Assembly: GCA_028278425.1 (NCBI GenBank)
Contig: JANQEJ010000054.1
Span: forward strand, 1 to 64,000
Direction of reading: 5' to 3'
DNA length: 64,000 bases
Origin: Planctomycetota bacterium
GTDB taxonomy: Bacteria > Planctomycetota > UBA1135 > GCA-002686595
Position 1 is the stretch's first letter, and every line of letters begins with the position of its first letter. The notes under the pieces are model-generated. The model saw only the letters and a program-made list of their open reading frames with translations. It did not search any database and was not told the origin of the DNA. The position numbers and the translations under genes were made by a program. Below, one piece after another: positions 1 through 8,240 of this stretch.

Positions 1-39
1 CCGCACGCAGCGGACGACGATCTCGGGGCCGTCTAGAAG

Positions 40-1260
40 CTAAAGGGTCAGGACGTCTGCTTCGCTCCCGAACGTTAGCGCCCCGGTGCCGAGGTCCAGC
101 CGCACGCTCGCCAGCGTTACCGTGATTCCCGCCGCCAGCGCTCCCGGCGCGAGGTTGATGCCCAGCGTGTAGAACCCGCCCGCGTCCGTCAGACCGGAGC
201 CGAGCACGATCGGGTTGATCGGCACGCCGTTCACCTTGCTCGCGTAGAGCAGCGCGAAGTCGCCGGCGTTGCCGTGTGCGGCCATCTCAACGAGCGTGGC
301 GGCCGCAGCCGAGAACCGCCGCGGAAAGACCTCGGTGCGGTCGATCAGGTCGTTCACCTTGAGCGCGCGCGCAATCTCGTTCGCCGGCGGGAAGGTGGCG
401 AGCGTCGCGGGAACGCCGATCGCCGGGTCGACCAAGAGCCACTCGGCCGAAAAGAGCGTCGGAACGCGCGTCGCCACGTGTACGTCGCCGGTGCGCCGGT
501 CGACGTGCAGGCCGGACAGCGTCAGCGATCCGGCCGTGATCGGCGTGAACGTGCCGCCGCTGAGCGAGTAGGCGTAGAGCGGATCGAAGAGGAAGTCGAA
601 CCCGCCGAGGTAGAGCCGGTCCAGCCCGTCGTAGTCGAGCCCGTCGATCTCGGTGGGGAGGCCCGTGAAGCTCAGGCTGGCGATCACCGTGCCCGGACCG
701 GGCCCCGCGTCGAGGTCGTATTCGATCAGGACGTTGTCCTCGAAGGCCGTGCTCGTGCTCGTCGCGACCCAGCAGCGGTTCGTCGCGCGGTCGGTGGCGA
801 CGGCGCTCATCTTTCCCGGGTACGCGTCGACGTCCCACGGCGTGATCGTCCCGACGTGGCGTTCCACGTGCACGAGCCGGCCGGACTCGATCGCCATGAC
901 GCCCCCGTCGCGGTCGATCGCGAGGTCGAGCACGTCCGCGTCGCCGAGGTCGGCGATGACGATCTCGGCGGCGGCCGCGGTGCCCGCGAGCTGCACGACG
1001 CGCAGCGTTCCGGCCGCGCCCGGCGTTCCTCCGCCGCCGACGATCAGCCGGCCGGTCACCGGGTCGAAACCGCCGCTGTAGGCCTCCTGCGCGTCCGCGC
1101 TCAGGCCGGACACGGGCGTCAGCGCGCCCGTCGCGAGGTCGACGAGCACGACGCCGTTGCCCGTCGGGCTCGGCGACGTCTTGGAGAAGCGGACTCCGTG
1201 TCCGACGGGCACCTGAGCGGCGAGTGAGCTCGCGAGGAGAAAGACGACGAGGAGCTTCAT
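40..1260 (-). CDS. secreted beta-propeller-like hypothetical protein
   Basis: This 406-residue protein begins with a signal peptide (MKLLVVFLLASSLAAQ), so it is probably exported. The body has repeated short strands with Asp/Gly turns and phrases such as LVDLATG, VDRDGGVMAI and YDGLDRLYLGG, which resemble YVTN/NHL-type beta-propeller repeats. The last ~80 residues form a beta-rich tail of the kind common at the C-terminus of planctomycete exported proteins. The start at 1260 is chosen over an upstream in-frame extension because the signal peptide starts there and GGAGG lies just before it (rc of 1262-1267). It is 25 bp downstream of the sulfatase-fold gene on the same strand and may be co-transcribed. 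No catalytic motif is visible. The fold is inferred; the function is unknown. Confidence 0.75.
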   Translation of the reverse strand: MKLLVVFLLASSLAAQVPVGHGVRFSKTSPSPTGNGVVLVDLATGALTPVSGLSADAQEAYSGGFDPVTGRLIVGGGGTPGAAGTLRVVQLAGTAAAAEIVIADLGDADVLDLAIDRDGGVMAIESGRLVHVERHVGTITPWDVDAYPGKMSAVATDRATNRCWVATSTSTAFEDNVLIEYDLDAGPGPGTVIASLSFTGLPTEIDGLDYDGLDRLYLGGFDFLFDPLYAYSLSGGTFTPITAGSLTLSGLHVDRRTGDVHVATRVPTLFSAEWLLVDPAIGVPATLATFPPANEIARALKVNDLIDRTEVFPRRFSAAAATLVEMAAHGNAGDFALLYASKVNGVPINPIVLGSGLTDAGGFYTLGINLAPGALAAGITVTLASVRLDLGTGALTFGSEADVLTL

Positions 1261-1285
1261 GCTCCTCCAACCGTAACCGTCGCCG

Positions 1286-2767
1286 CTAATCACCGCCGTG
1301 CGCCTCGCCGTAGCCGAGGGCGCCCATGAGCCTCTCCTGCTCGTCGGTCCGTTCGTCGCCCAGGGTCGTCCGCGTCGGGTACTTCGCCCTCCAGCGCTCG
1401 AGCCGGCGCTTGAGGTGCTCCGTGGTGTCGGGATCGACGTCGACCAGGTTCTCGCGCTCAAGCCAGTCCGTGCGGATCCGGTAGAGCTCGTCGGTCGCCC
1501 CCGCCTTGCGCCCGTGCTCGGTGGGAACGATCAGCTTGTCGCCCGTGCGCACGTCGCGGATGGCCTGACTGTAGAGCACGTCGGAAAACACCGCGTGGCG
1601 CCAGTTGTAGGGGCGCTCGCCGCGGAGCAACGGTACGAGGCTGCGCCCGTGGAGCTCGTGGCGCGCCGGCACGTCGCACAGCTCGAGCAGCGTGGGGAAG
1701 AGATCGACGTTCTCCACCGGCAGCTCGACCAGGGTGCCCGCGGGCACGCCGGCGCCCCACAGGAGGAACGGCGTGAACACGGCCTCCTGATAGAGGTACG
1801 CGCCGTGCTGCTGGTAGAAGAAGTTCTCGAGCGTCTGGTTCTTCAGCTCCTCCCGCGGCATGGGACCGAGCCGGTCCCACAGGCCCTCGCCGTGGTCGGA
1901 CACGACGGCGACGACGCAGTTCGCGAGCACGCCGAGCTCTTCGAGCCGCTCGAGGATCAGCCCGAGCTGCTCGTCGGTGTAGCGCACGTCCTGGTCGTAG
2001 AGGCCGCGCAGCGCGTGGATCTCCTTCCGCTTGAGGCCGCCCGGCGCGGGCGGGCCCCACTCCTTCAGGACCTGGAGCGGCCACTCCTCCGGCAGGACGG
2101 GCAGCGCCCCTTCCCGCGGCAGCTCCGCCTCGAGGTGCTCCTTGCCCGTGTAGGGGTTGTGGGGATCGAACGGGTGCAAATAGAGGAAGAGCGGCGGCCG
2201 CTCGCCGTTCTCGTCGACCGCCAGCGCCTCGTCGAGCGGCCCCCAGAGCTCCTTCGCCAGCACGTCGATCATCCGCGCCCTGGCCCGGTCGTCGCCCGGC
2301 TCGTTCTCGGCGGTCCGCGCGTCGTAGTGGTCGAAACCGCGGTCGAAGCCGCCGTGCGGCTGCATCAGGATGTTCCCGACGACCCCCACGGTTCGATAGC
2401 CGGCGCCGCGGAAGGTCTCCGCCAGCGTCGGCACTTTCGGGTCGAGCTTGTCCCGATAGGCGGTGAGGTACTGCCCCGAGAACATGGACACCATCGACGG
2501 GAGCGTCCACGAGCTTTGCGCGGTGACGTCCTCGAAGCGGGCGCCCTCCTTCGCCAGGCGGTCGAGCGTCGGCGTGGTCGGCCGCGGGTAGCCGTAGCAG
2601 GACATGCGGTCCGCGCGGAGCGTGTCGATGCAGATCAACACGACGTCGGGGCGGCGGGGCGGCGCCTCCTCGGGTTCCCCCCCGCAGGCGGCCGCCAGAC
2701 CGCCCAGGAGCGCGGCGCCCACAACTTTCGCCGCGCGAGCCGCAAGGTTGGGACGGTCGGTCTCCAT
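1286..2767 (-). CDS. sulfatase-fold lipoprotein lacking the formylglycine Cys/Ser
   Basis: This 493-residue protein has a lipobox with Cys28 (LAAAC), so it is probably lipid-anchored. It belongs to the alkaline-phosphatase/sulfatase superfamily: DVVLICIDTLRADRMSCYGY (41-60) is the N-terminal metal-binding strand, and VVSDHGEG later gives the C-terminal metal-binding Asp-His. At the nucleophile position, where true sulfatases have C/S-x-P-S-R, this protein has T88-L-P-S-M92. Thr cannot become formylglycine, and the Arg is missing. It may therefore be a phospho- or phosphonate-ester hydrolase or transferase, or an inactive homologue. The start at 2767 is supported by the lipoprotein signal and by a TATTCT hexamer 6 nt upstream. 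It is divergent from the HDOD gene across 97 bp. Confidence 0.85.
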   Translation of the reverse strand: METDRPNLAARAAKVVGAALLGGLAAACGGEPEEAPPRRPDVVLICIDTLRADRMSCYGYPRPTTPTLDRLAKEGARFEDVTAQSSWTLPSMVSMFSGQYLTAYRDKLDPKVPTLAETFRGAGYRTVGVVGNILMQPHGGFDRGFDHYDARTAENEPGDDRARARMIDVLAKELWGPLDEALAVDENGERPPLFLYLHPFDPHNPYTGKEHLEAELPREGALPVLPEEWPLQVLKEWGPPAPGGLKRKEIHALRGLYDQDVRYTDEQLGLILERLEELGVLANCVVAVVSDHGEGLWDRLGPMPREELKNQTLENFFYQQHGAYLYQEAVFTPFLLWGAGVPAGTLVELPVENVDLFPTLLELCDVPARHELHGRSLVPLLRGERPYNWRHAVFSDVLYSQAIRDVRTGDKLIVPTEHGRKAGATDELYRIRTDWLERENLVDVDPDTTEHLKRRLERWRAKYPTRTTLGDERTDEQERLMGALGYGEAHGGD

Positions 2768-2773
2768 CCGCTC

Positions 2774-2779
2774 AGAATA
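2774..2779 (-). promoter_or_regulatory. candidate leaderless -10 (TATTCT)
   Basis: TATTCT on the minus strand ends exactly 6 nt before the ATG at 2767. That is where a sigma-70 -10 element sits when transcription starts at the start codon. There is no Shine-Dalgarno sequence in the 6-nt interval and no convincing -35. Confidence 0.45.
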
Positions 2780-2864
2780 CCCCTCCGGACGTTCAGGCCG
2801 CGATTGCGCGGCGTCGAAAGAAGCGAGCGATCCGCACCAGTCGGGGAGGAGGAGACGTCTCCCC

Positions 2865-3728
2865 GTGAAGAGCACCGACCTGACGACCCCGGCTCTGCCG
2901 AAGGTGCTTCGCGACCTCTTCGAAGCGAAGCTGGCCTCCGGCGACATCGAGCTTCCGTTCCTGCCGGACACGCCCGCGCGGGTGATGGCGGCGTGCAACG
3001 AGGAGAAGTGCGACGCTCGCCAGCTCGCCGAGCTCATCCAGCGCGACCAGGCGCTCGCCGGGCACGTGCTGCGGGTGTCGAACTCCGCCGCCTACGCTCC
3101 CAAGGAGCCGATCGTGTCGCTGCAACACGCCGTGAGCCGGCTCGGCATGGGGACGATCTGCGAGATCGCGATGGCGGTCTCGATGAAGGGCCGCGTGTTC
3201 CGGGTGCCGGGCTACCAGGTGAAGATCCGCGAGATGTGGCAGCACTCGGCCATCGCCGGCACCTACGCGAAGGAGATCGCGCGGCTCCGGCGCTTCAACG
3301 TCGAGGGCGCGTTCATGGGCGGCCTCCTGCACGACGTCGGCAAGCCGATCGTGATGACGGCCTTTCTCGACATCCTGGCGCAGCTCACGCAGGAGCGGGT
3401 GCCGGTCCGCCTGCTCGAGTCGGCGATGGACGCGTTCCACGAGCGAGTCGGCGCGATGCTGATCGAGAACTGGAGCCTTCCGCGGTGGGTGCACGCCGCG
3501 ATCCGCCATCACCACGACTACACGCAGGCGGAGGACTATGCCGAGGAGGCGGCGACCGCGCACCTGGCGGACCTGCTCGCGCACTGGGCCTTCGACGTGC
3601 GGACGACCGCGGAGGACTTCGACCACGACCTTCCGGTGCTGGTCGACCTGAACCTCTACTCGGATCAGCTCGAGCTGCTCCTCCAGCGCCGCGGCGACGT
3701 GCTCGAGATCGCGGACGCCTTCACGTGA
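2865..3728 (+). CDS. HDOD-domain protein
   Basis: This 287-residue protein consists almost entirely of an HDOD domain, a degenerate HD-phosphohydrolase-like fold used in signalling and often combined with two-component or c-di-GMP systems. Recognisable segments are LPFLPDTPARVMAACNEEK, ...AELIQRDQALAGHVLRVSNSAAY, the helix ISL-like 'IVSLQHAVSRLGMGTICEIA', GGLLHDVGKPIV and the C-terminal WSLPRWVHAAIRHHHDY. The GTG at 2865 is taken as the start because GGAGGAGG lies about 12 nt upstream and the domain starts soon after; an in-frame extension back to 2604 would overlap the divergent sulfatase-fold gene. The stop overlaps (GTGA) the start of a flavoprotein remnant. Its partners are not visible. 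Confidence 0.85.
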   Translation: MKSTDLTTPALPKVLRDLFEAKLASGDIELPFLPDTPARVMAACNEEKCDARQLAELIQRDQALAGHVLRVSNSAAYAPKEPIVSLQHAVSRLGMGTICEIAMAVSMKGRVFRVPGYQVKIREMWQHSAIAGTYAKEIARLRRFNVEGAFMGGLLHDVGKPIVMTAFLDILAQLTQERVPVRLLESAMDAFHERVGAMLIENWSLPRWVHAAIRHHHDYTQAEDYAEEAATAHLADLLAHWAFDVRTTAEDFDHDLPVLVDLNLYSDQLELLLQRRGDVLEIADAFT

Positions 3729-3868
3729 GCGAGATCCACGGCCGCCTCGACGTCGCCGTCATCGGCGGCGGTCCCGCGGGACAGAAGGCGGCGGTGCGGG
3801 CCGCGAAGGGCGGCCGCTAGGTCCTCGTCATCGCTCGCGAGCGGGCGGTCGGCGGGACGTGCTCTTAG
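3725..3868 (+). pseudogene. remnant of a pyridine-nucleotide-disulfide oxidoreductase
   Basis: A GTG start overlapping the HDOD stop (GTGA) opens a frame reading VSEIHGRLDVAVIGGGPAG and continuing QKAAVRAAKGGR, then TAG (3818-3820). The same frame continues VLVIARERAVGGTCS and stops at TAG (3866-3868). This is the FAD-binding GxGxxG Rossmann motif followed by the G-G-T-C that carries the first redox-active Cys region in the glutathione reductase, lipoamide dehydrogenase and soluble transhydrogenase (SthA) family. The real family is about 460 residues long; only about 48 codons remain, with an in-frame stop. The 3' part is gone, and the stump abuts the convergent gene ending at 3865. I infer a decayed gene formerly coupled to the HDOD gene. 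Confidence 0.75.
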
Positions 3869-6800
3869 TCCGGCAGGACCTTGAACGAAACCTCCCCGAC
3901 CGCGTCGAGGAGGAAGAACGCATCGTTGGTGCGGTCCAGCACGATCTGGAAGCGGATCATGTTCGAGCGCAGCGACGGGTCGCCGAAGTAGTCGTTGAGC
4001 TCGGCCGGGTGTTTGACCCATCCGGTGAGCGAGCCCTCCTGGATGACGGAGTCCGGTCCGGCGAGCGGCACCTCGCAGAGGCTCTCGATCGCCGTGATGG
4101 CGCGCGCGCCCTGGAACCGGATGACCATGGGAGACACGCCGAGGATGTTGCCGAGGACCGTCTCGAAGGAGACGCCTCCGGGAAGGACGTCGTTCTCCCC
4201 GCGGAACGACTGCTCGTCGGGCTGGCTGGGCAGGATCAGCTTGGCGTCCCACGCCGGAATGAGGTCGCCCGTGCCGGGATCGGTGTCGTCGTCGATGAAG
4301 GTCAGCGTGAAGAAGTTGCCCGACGGCTGGATCCAGCACGACTGCGCGCCGCTCAGGGCGCCGGGGCCGATCTCCTGGAGCTCGAGCTCGCCGATGCTGA
4401 TCACGTCGCTCGGCGAGGCGCCCTTGGCCGCGAGGTCGGCGTCGTCGGGAAGGGTCTTGGTCGCCAGGTCGTTGATGTCGAGCAGCGGAAGGTCCGTCTC
4501 GACGCGCAGGAGACCCGGGCCGCCCTGCCCGCCCAACGACCCGCCGGAGCCCGGTCCGCCCATGCCGCCGTCGAAGTCGAGGCGACCCGGGATCGGGGCC
4601 ACCTGCAGGGTGGGGGCCTGGACCAGGAGCGCTCCGCCCGAACCGCCGCCGCCCGCCGTCACCTGGCCGCCTCCCGGGGCTTGTCGGCCTCCGGTTCCCC
4701 CGGTCGTCAGGAGCACGCCGTCGAGAACGGTGCGGCGGCCGCTTTGCACCTGCATCGCGCCGCCCCCCGCGCCGCCGCCGGCGCTCGAGTGCTGGATGTA
4801 GGTCTTGAACTGCGCCTGCCCCACGGCGGCGGTGAGGCAGTCGAAGAACACCATGCCGTTCGTGTCGGAGAGCGCGACGTGGCTGCCGCCGCCGCCTCCA
4901 CCCGATCCGCCGTGAAGCCAGCCGTCCTCCGGCGAGAGCTTGCGCGGTTCGGAATCCGGATCGCTGCCGATCCCGAAGCCGAGCCCGAAGTCGCTCGCCG
5001 AACCCGGAACGGCGTCCGGCGGGAACGCGGGCAGCGAGCCCCCGGGAATCGGGAGGTTGTTGCCGGGCTCGCCGTCGAGACCGTAGGCCCCCCCGGCTCC
5101 GACGCCGCCCTTCATCTTGGTCTGGCACAGGAAGATGAGGTCGAACTGGAGTCCGCTCAGGTCGAACAGATCCTCGGGGAGGTGGGCGAGCGCCTCGTTG
5201 AACGTCGGCGTCGTCGGATCGTCCGGGATGACGCCGGGTTGCGGCCAGGCGAAACCGCCGCCGCCGCCCCCGTAGTTGCCCGTCGGGGAGAAGAGGTTGT
5301 CGATGGCGCCGGTTCCGACCTGACCGTTGAGCTCCGGCAGCGTGGGCGCCGGCGGCTTGGGGTCGGGGGGGACGACGGTTCCGGCGACGGTTTCGAAGCC
5401 CTCCCAGGTCGGGAGGCGTCCCCCGTCCCCGCCGGCGGACGCCGTGAGCATCGGCGTCGGCGACATTCCGCCGAAGATGCTCGAGGACGAGTGCTGCGTC
5501 CCCGCCGGACCCGACGCGTCGATGCTGCCGAACAAGAGGGCGTCGCCGCGCACGAAGAGGCGCGCGGGCTGGGTTCCCTCGAACTTCAGGAGCGAGCCCG
5601 GCTCCATGTCGATGAAGCTGAACTCGAAGACGCCGTCGGTGACCGGCGCGACGGTGAAGGTGGACCCGTCGAACGTCGCGTCGAGCACGCTCGCGGGGTT
5701 GAAGATCGTCGGATCGATGCCGGCGAAGTCCTCGAAGTCGGTGTTCAGCGTGACGACCTGGCCCGCGACGAGCGTGAGCTCACCGAGCCGCCCGGACCCA
5801 CCGCTGTTCGCCGCGAGCAGGGCGCCGGGCACCGCGTCGCCCCAGTCGGCGCTCGTGCTGGAGCCGTCGAGCTGGTCGGTCATGTCGAAGCTCTCGAGCA
5901 GCGTCGTCTCCTGGAAGCTCAGCACCTCGGGCGTGAACACGGGCGGATCGGGATTCGTCAGCGAATTGCCCGCCAGGTCCGAGATCGCCGATCCCAGCCC
6001 GACCACGATCACGCGCTTGGTCACCGGATCGGACCCGGCGGACGGGAAGCCGAGCTCCGGCGTGAACACGACCCTCGTCGTCAGCGCGTCCTGATCGAGG
6101 TCGATCGAGAACGAGCCGTTGATCGGCTGCTGGTCGGACGTATCGCTCGTGTCCCCGTCCGGGTCGATGCTCACGGTGATGGACGACGATTCGCCCGTCA
6201 CGGGGTTCACCAGCGTCGCGGGGTTCATCACGTCGTCGAACACGAGCGTGATGTCGGTGAACCGGAACACGTCGACCGCGCCGTCGGCCGGGACGTCGAA
6301 GGCGAAGTCGTTCGGATCGCCGGTCACCGGGTCGTAGCCGGTGACCTTGTCGACCGTCACCGAGACCGTCGGCGAGCCCGGCTTCGCGTCCAGGATGCCC
6401 AGCGACGCTTCGACGGTGCAGAGCATCCGGTGCCGGTTCGGCGTCCCGTTGACGTTGGTCACGTAGGGGCCGACCGAGTCCTCGACCACGCCGGGGAGCT
6501 TGATCGTATAGGTCGAACCGCCGGTCAGGCCGAAGACGGGCGTGCCGGCCGAGTCGAACGTGAGCTTGGGACGGTAGACCAGCACGTTCGGGTCGGCGGG
6601 ATCCACGAAGCGGTCCGCCGCCGGCGTCGTTCCGCTGGCGAACTCCGTCACCTGAACCGAGAAGACGGTCAGCGAGCTCTCGTTGATCGGCGAGCTGAAC
6701 GTGATCCGGAGCTCGCCGTTGACGAACACGTCCTGGATGCCGCAGGAGACTTGGCCGACGCCGCCGGGACCGCTTCCCGTGCAGCCGAGAGAACAGGCGG

Positions 6801-6900
6801 TGATGAGGAACGATCCGCCGCCGGATCCGCCGCCGCCGCCGCAGGAGGCGGCTACGAAGAGGGGAAGGGCGAGGAACGGAAGAAAGCGTTGAAGCGCCAT
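3865..6900 (-). CDS. large exported lipoprotein with SbsA-type Ig-like domains
   Basis: This 1011-residue protein starts with MALQRFLPFLALPLFVAASC; Cys20 is the lipobox cysteine and is followed by a Gly/Ser linker. Residues ~45-330 contain two SbsA-like Ig domains (for example NGELRITFSSPINESSLT and DITLVFDDVMNPATL), which occur in bacterial surface proteins. The central part is very Gly/Pro-rich (GGGGGGF, GGSGGGGGG) and beta-strand-rich, consistent with a surface or adhesin-like architecture. The start at 6900 is the signal-peptide Met; an upstream TTG at 6933 would only prepend a non-signal segment. A TAGAAT hexamer (rc of 6939-6944) about 38 nt upstream could be its -10. No enzyme motif is seen. 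Confidence 0.8.
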   Translation of the reverse strand: MALQRFLPFLALPLFVAASCGGGGGSGGGSFLITACSLGCTGSGPGGVGQVSCGIQDVFVNGELRITFSSPINESSLTVFSVQVTEFASGTTPAADRFVDPADPNVLVYRPKLTFDSAGTPVFGLTGGSTYTIKLPGVVEDSVGPYVTNVNGTPNRHRMLCTVEASLGILDAKPGSPTVSVTVDKVTGYDPVTGDPNDFAFDVPADGAVDVFRFTDITLVFDDVMNPATLVNPVTGESSSITVSIDPDGDTSDTSDQQPINGSFSIDLDQDALTTRVVFTPELGFPSAGSDPVTKRVIVVGLGSAISDLAGNSLTNPDPPVFTPEVLSFQETTLLESFDMTDQLDGSSTSADWGDAVPGALLAANSGGSGRLGELTLVAGQVVTLNTDFEDFAGIDPTIFNPASVLDATFDGSTFTVAPVTDGVFEFSFIDMEPGSLLKFEGTQPARLFVRGDALLFGSIDASGPAGTQHSSSSIFGGMSPTPMLTASAGGDGGRLPTWEGFETVAGTVVPPDPKPPAPTLPELNGQVGTGAIDNLFSPTGNYGGGGGGFAWPQPGVIPDDPTTPTFNEALAHLPEDLFDLSGLQFDLIFLCQTKMKGGVGAGGAYGLDGEPGNNLPIPGGSLPAFPPDAVPGSASDFGLGFGIGSDPDSEPRKLSPEDGWLHGGSGGGGGGSHVALSDTNGMVFFDCLTAAVGQAQFKTYIQHSSAGGGAGGGAMQVQSGRRTVLDGVLLTTGGTGGRQAPGGGQVTAGGGGSGGALLVQAPTLQVAPIPGRLDFDGGMGGPGSGGSLGGQGGPGLLRVETDLPLLDINDLATKTLPDDADLAAKGASPSDVISIGELELQEIGPGALSGAQSCWIQPSGNFFTLTFIDDDTDPGTGDLIPAWDAKLILPSQPDEQSFRGENDVLPGGVSFETVLGNILGVSPMVIRFQGARAITAIESLCEVPLAGPDSVIQEGSLTGWVKHPAELNDYFGDPSLRSNMIRFQIVLDRTNDAFFLLDAVGEVSFKVLPD

Positions 6901-7063
6901 GGGGCTGGGGATGGGGACCGATGGGGGGCGCAACCGCGATTCTAGATTCCCGGGGCGCTTCCCAGGTCCGATTCCGGAATTCTCCGCTCGCGTTGGGCCG
7001 CCGTCCGCCCGTCGAGCGCGCGCGGAATCGCACGGCGGCGTCTTCGGATCGGCGAAGGCCCGG

Positions 7064-7699
7064 CTAATCGTCCTTCATGCGGCGCTTCAGCAGCTTCGCG
7101 AGGTCCTCGAGCGCGCGGGTGTGGAGCATGCGCGCCGCGTCGCCGCTCGGGCTGCCGATCTCGCGCGCGACCGTCTCCCACGCCGGATACCTCCTCGGCC
7201 CGCCGCCCGTGGCGAAGTTGCGGACGATGATCACCTCGCGCTGCGGCTCGGGAAGCTCGCGGATGCACTCCTCGAGGATGTGCTGGAACTCCTGCTTCGC
7301 GATCAGGTCGACCGGCGGGTCCATCTCGTCGGCGGGCTGCGGCCGGAGCGCGCCGTTCTCCATGCTGCTCGCCACGCTCTCGTACGCGCGCTCCTGCTGC
7401 ACGCTGCGCTTCGTCGCGCGCGTCTTGACGAGATTCTCGGCGATCTTGGCGAGCCAGTTGATCAGGCTGGTCTCGCTCCGGACCTCGAAATGGTCGAAGT
7501 TGTCGATCGCGCGGACGAACGTGTCCTGCACGATGTCGACCGAGTCGTAGTGCTTGCGCAAACCCGGCGACATCCGCAGGCGCACGACCTTGCGGACGCG
7601 CTCGTAGTAGCGCTTGGCGAGCTCGTTGAAGGCGGCCAGGTCTCCGTCCTGCGCGTTGTGCACGAGGTGGACGGAGTCCATGAGTTCCGGGTCGTCCAT
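7064..7699 (-). CDS. ECF-type RNA polymerase sigma factor
   Basis: This 211-residue sigma-70 family protein has region 2 around AFNELAKRYYERVRKVVRL and VDIVQDTFVRAIDNF, and region 4 around IRELPEPQREVIIVRNF followed by a helix-turn-helix ending RALEDLAKLLKRRM. Its DIVQDTF core and the WLAKIAENLVKTRATKR helix match planctomycete-type ECF factors. The start at 7699 is the Met preceding DDPELMDSVHLV; an upstream extension would run into the ogt coding region. It is 7 bp downstream of ogt and could be part of the senB-senA-alkA-ogt run. No anti-sigma gene is adjacent. An internal G-G-G-P-R-R insert before the helix-turn-helix (FATGGGPRRYPAWETVA) is unusual. Confidence 0.88.
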   Translation of the reverse strand: MDDPELMDSVHLVHNAQDGDLAAFNELAKRYYERVRKVVRLRMSPGLRKHYDSVDIVQDTFVRAIDNFDHFEVRSETSLINWLAKIAENLVKTRATKRSVQQERAYESVASSMENGALRPQPADEMDPPVDLIAKQEFQHILEECIRELPEPQREVIIVRNFATGGGPRRYPAWETVAREIGSPSGDAARMLHTRALEDLAKLLKRRMKDD

Positions 7700-7706
7700 G
7701 CGATGG

Positions 7707-8240
7707 TCAGGCGGTTCCGGCGCCGCTCGGCAGGAAAGATCGCTGGCCGCTCTCGAAGTCGAGCAGCGCCCGCTTGGTGGGGAGCCCACCGCCGTAGCCG
7801 GTCAGCTTGCCGTCGGCGCCGATCACGCGGTGGCAAGGTACCACGAGCGAGATCGGGTTGGTGCCGTTGGCCCGCCCGACCGCGCGCGAGGCGTTCGGCG
7901 ACCCCACGCGCCGGGCGAGCTCGCCATAGCTGATCGTCTCGCCGTAGGGGATGTCGCAGAGAGCCTTCCAGACCGACTTCTGGAACGGCGTGCCTTCCGG
8001 GGCGAGCTCGAGCTCGAACCCGCGGCGCTCCCCGCGGAAGTACTCCTCGAGCTGCGTCCGAACGTGCGCGCAGCGCGCGGGTTCCCACACGACGGTCTTG
8101 CCCTTCTTCTCGATGCGCCGCACGAGCTCCTCGCGCGTGTGCCGGCCGACGAAGTCGAGGTGTTGGAGCGCCCCGTCTTCGTCGACCGCGACGAGGACGT
8201 CGACGAGCGGGGAGGGGACGAGGTCGGCGTAGACGTTCAT
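7707..8240 (-). CDS. ogt: methylated-DNA--protein-cysteine methyltransferase
   Basis: This 177-residue protein repairs O6-alkylguanine by transferring the alkyl group irreversibly to its own cysteine. The active-site P-C136-H-R-V motif is intact within SLVVPCHRVIGADGK, followed by LTGYGGGLPTKRALL, and the DNA-binding helix ISYGELARRVGSPNASRAVG is present. The N-terminal domain (1-80) is of the Ogt/MGMT type. The length is usual for the family. The ATG at 8240 overlaps the stop of the Ada-AlkA gene (ATGA), so the two alkylation-repair genes are translationally coupled. The ECF sigma gene follows 7 bp later. Confidence 0.95.
   Translation of the reverse strand: MNVYADLVPSPLVDVLVAVDEDGALQHLDFVGRHTREELVRRIEKKGKTVVWEPARCAHVRTQLEEYFRGERRGFELELAPEGTPFQKSVWKALCDIPYGETISYGELARRVGSPNASRAVGRANGTNPISLVVPCHRVIGADGKLTGYGGGLPTKRALLDFESGQRSFLPSGAGTA

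Noticed and set aside
2604-2864. 87-codon N-terminal extension of the HDOD gene
   Set aside because: It would run into the divergent sulfatase-fold gene and is low-complexity; the GTG at 2865 has a GGAGGAGG upstream and fits the domain start.
3859-6945. A 1028-codon open frame on the plus strand opposite the large lipoprotein gene
   Set aside because: It is an Arg/Glu-rich shadow caused by G+C-rich codon structure, has no signal peptide or domain, and lies wholly antisense to a gene with a lipobox and SbsA-like domains.
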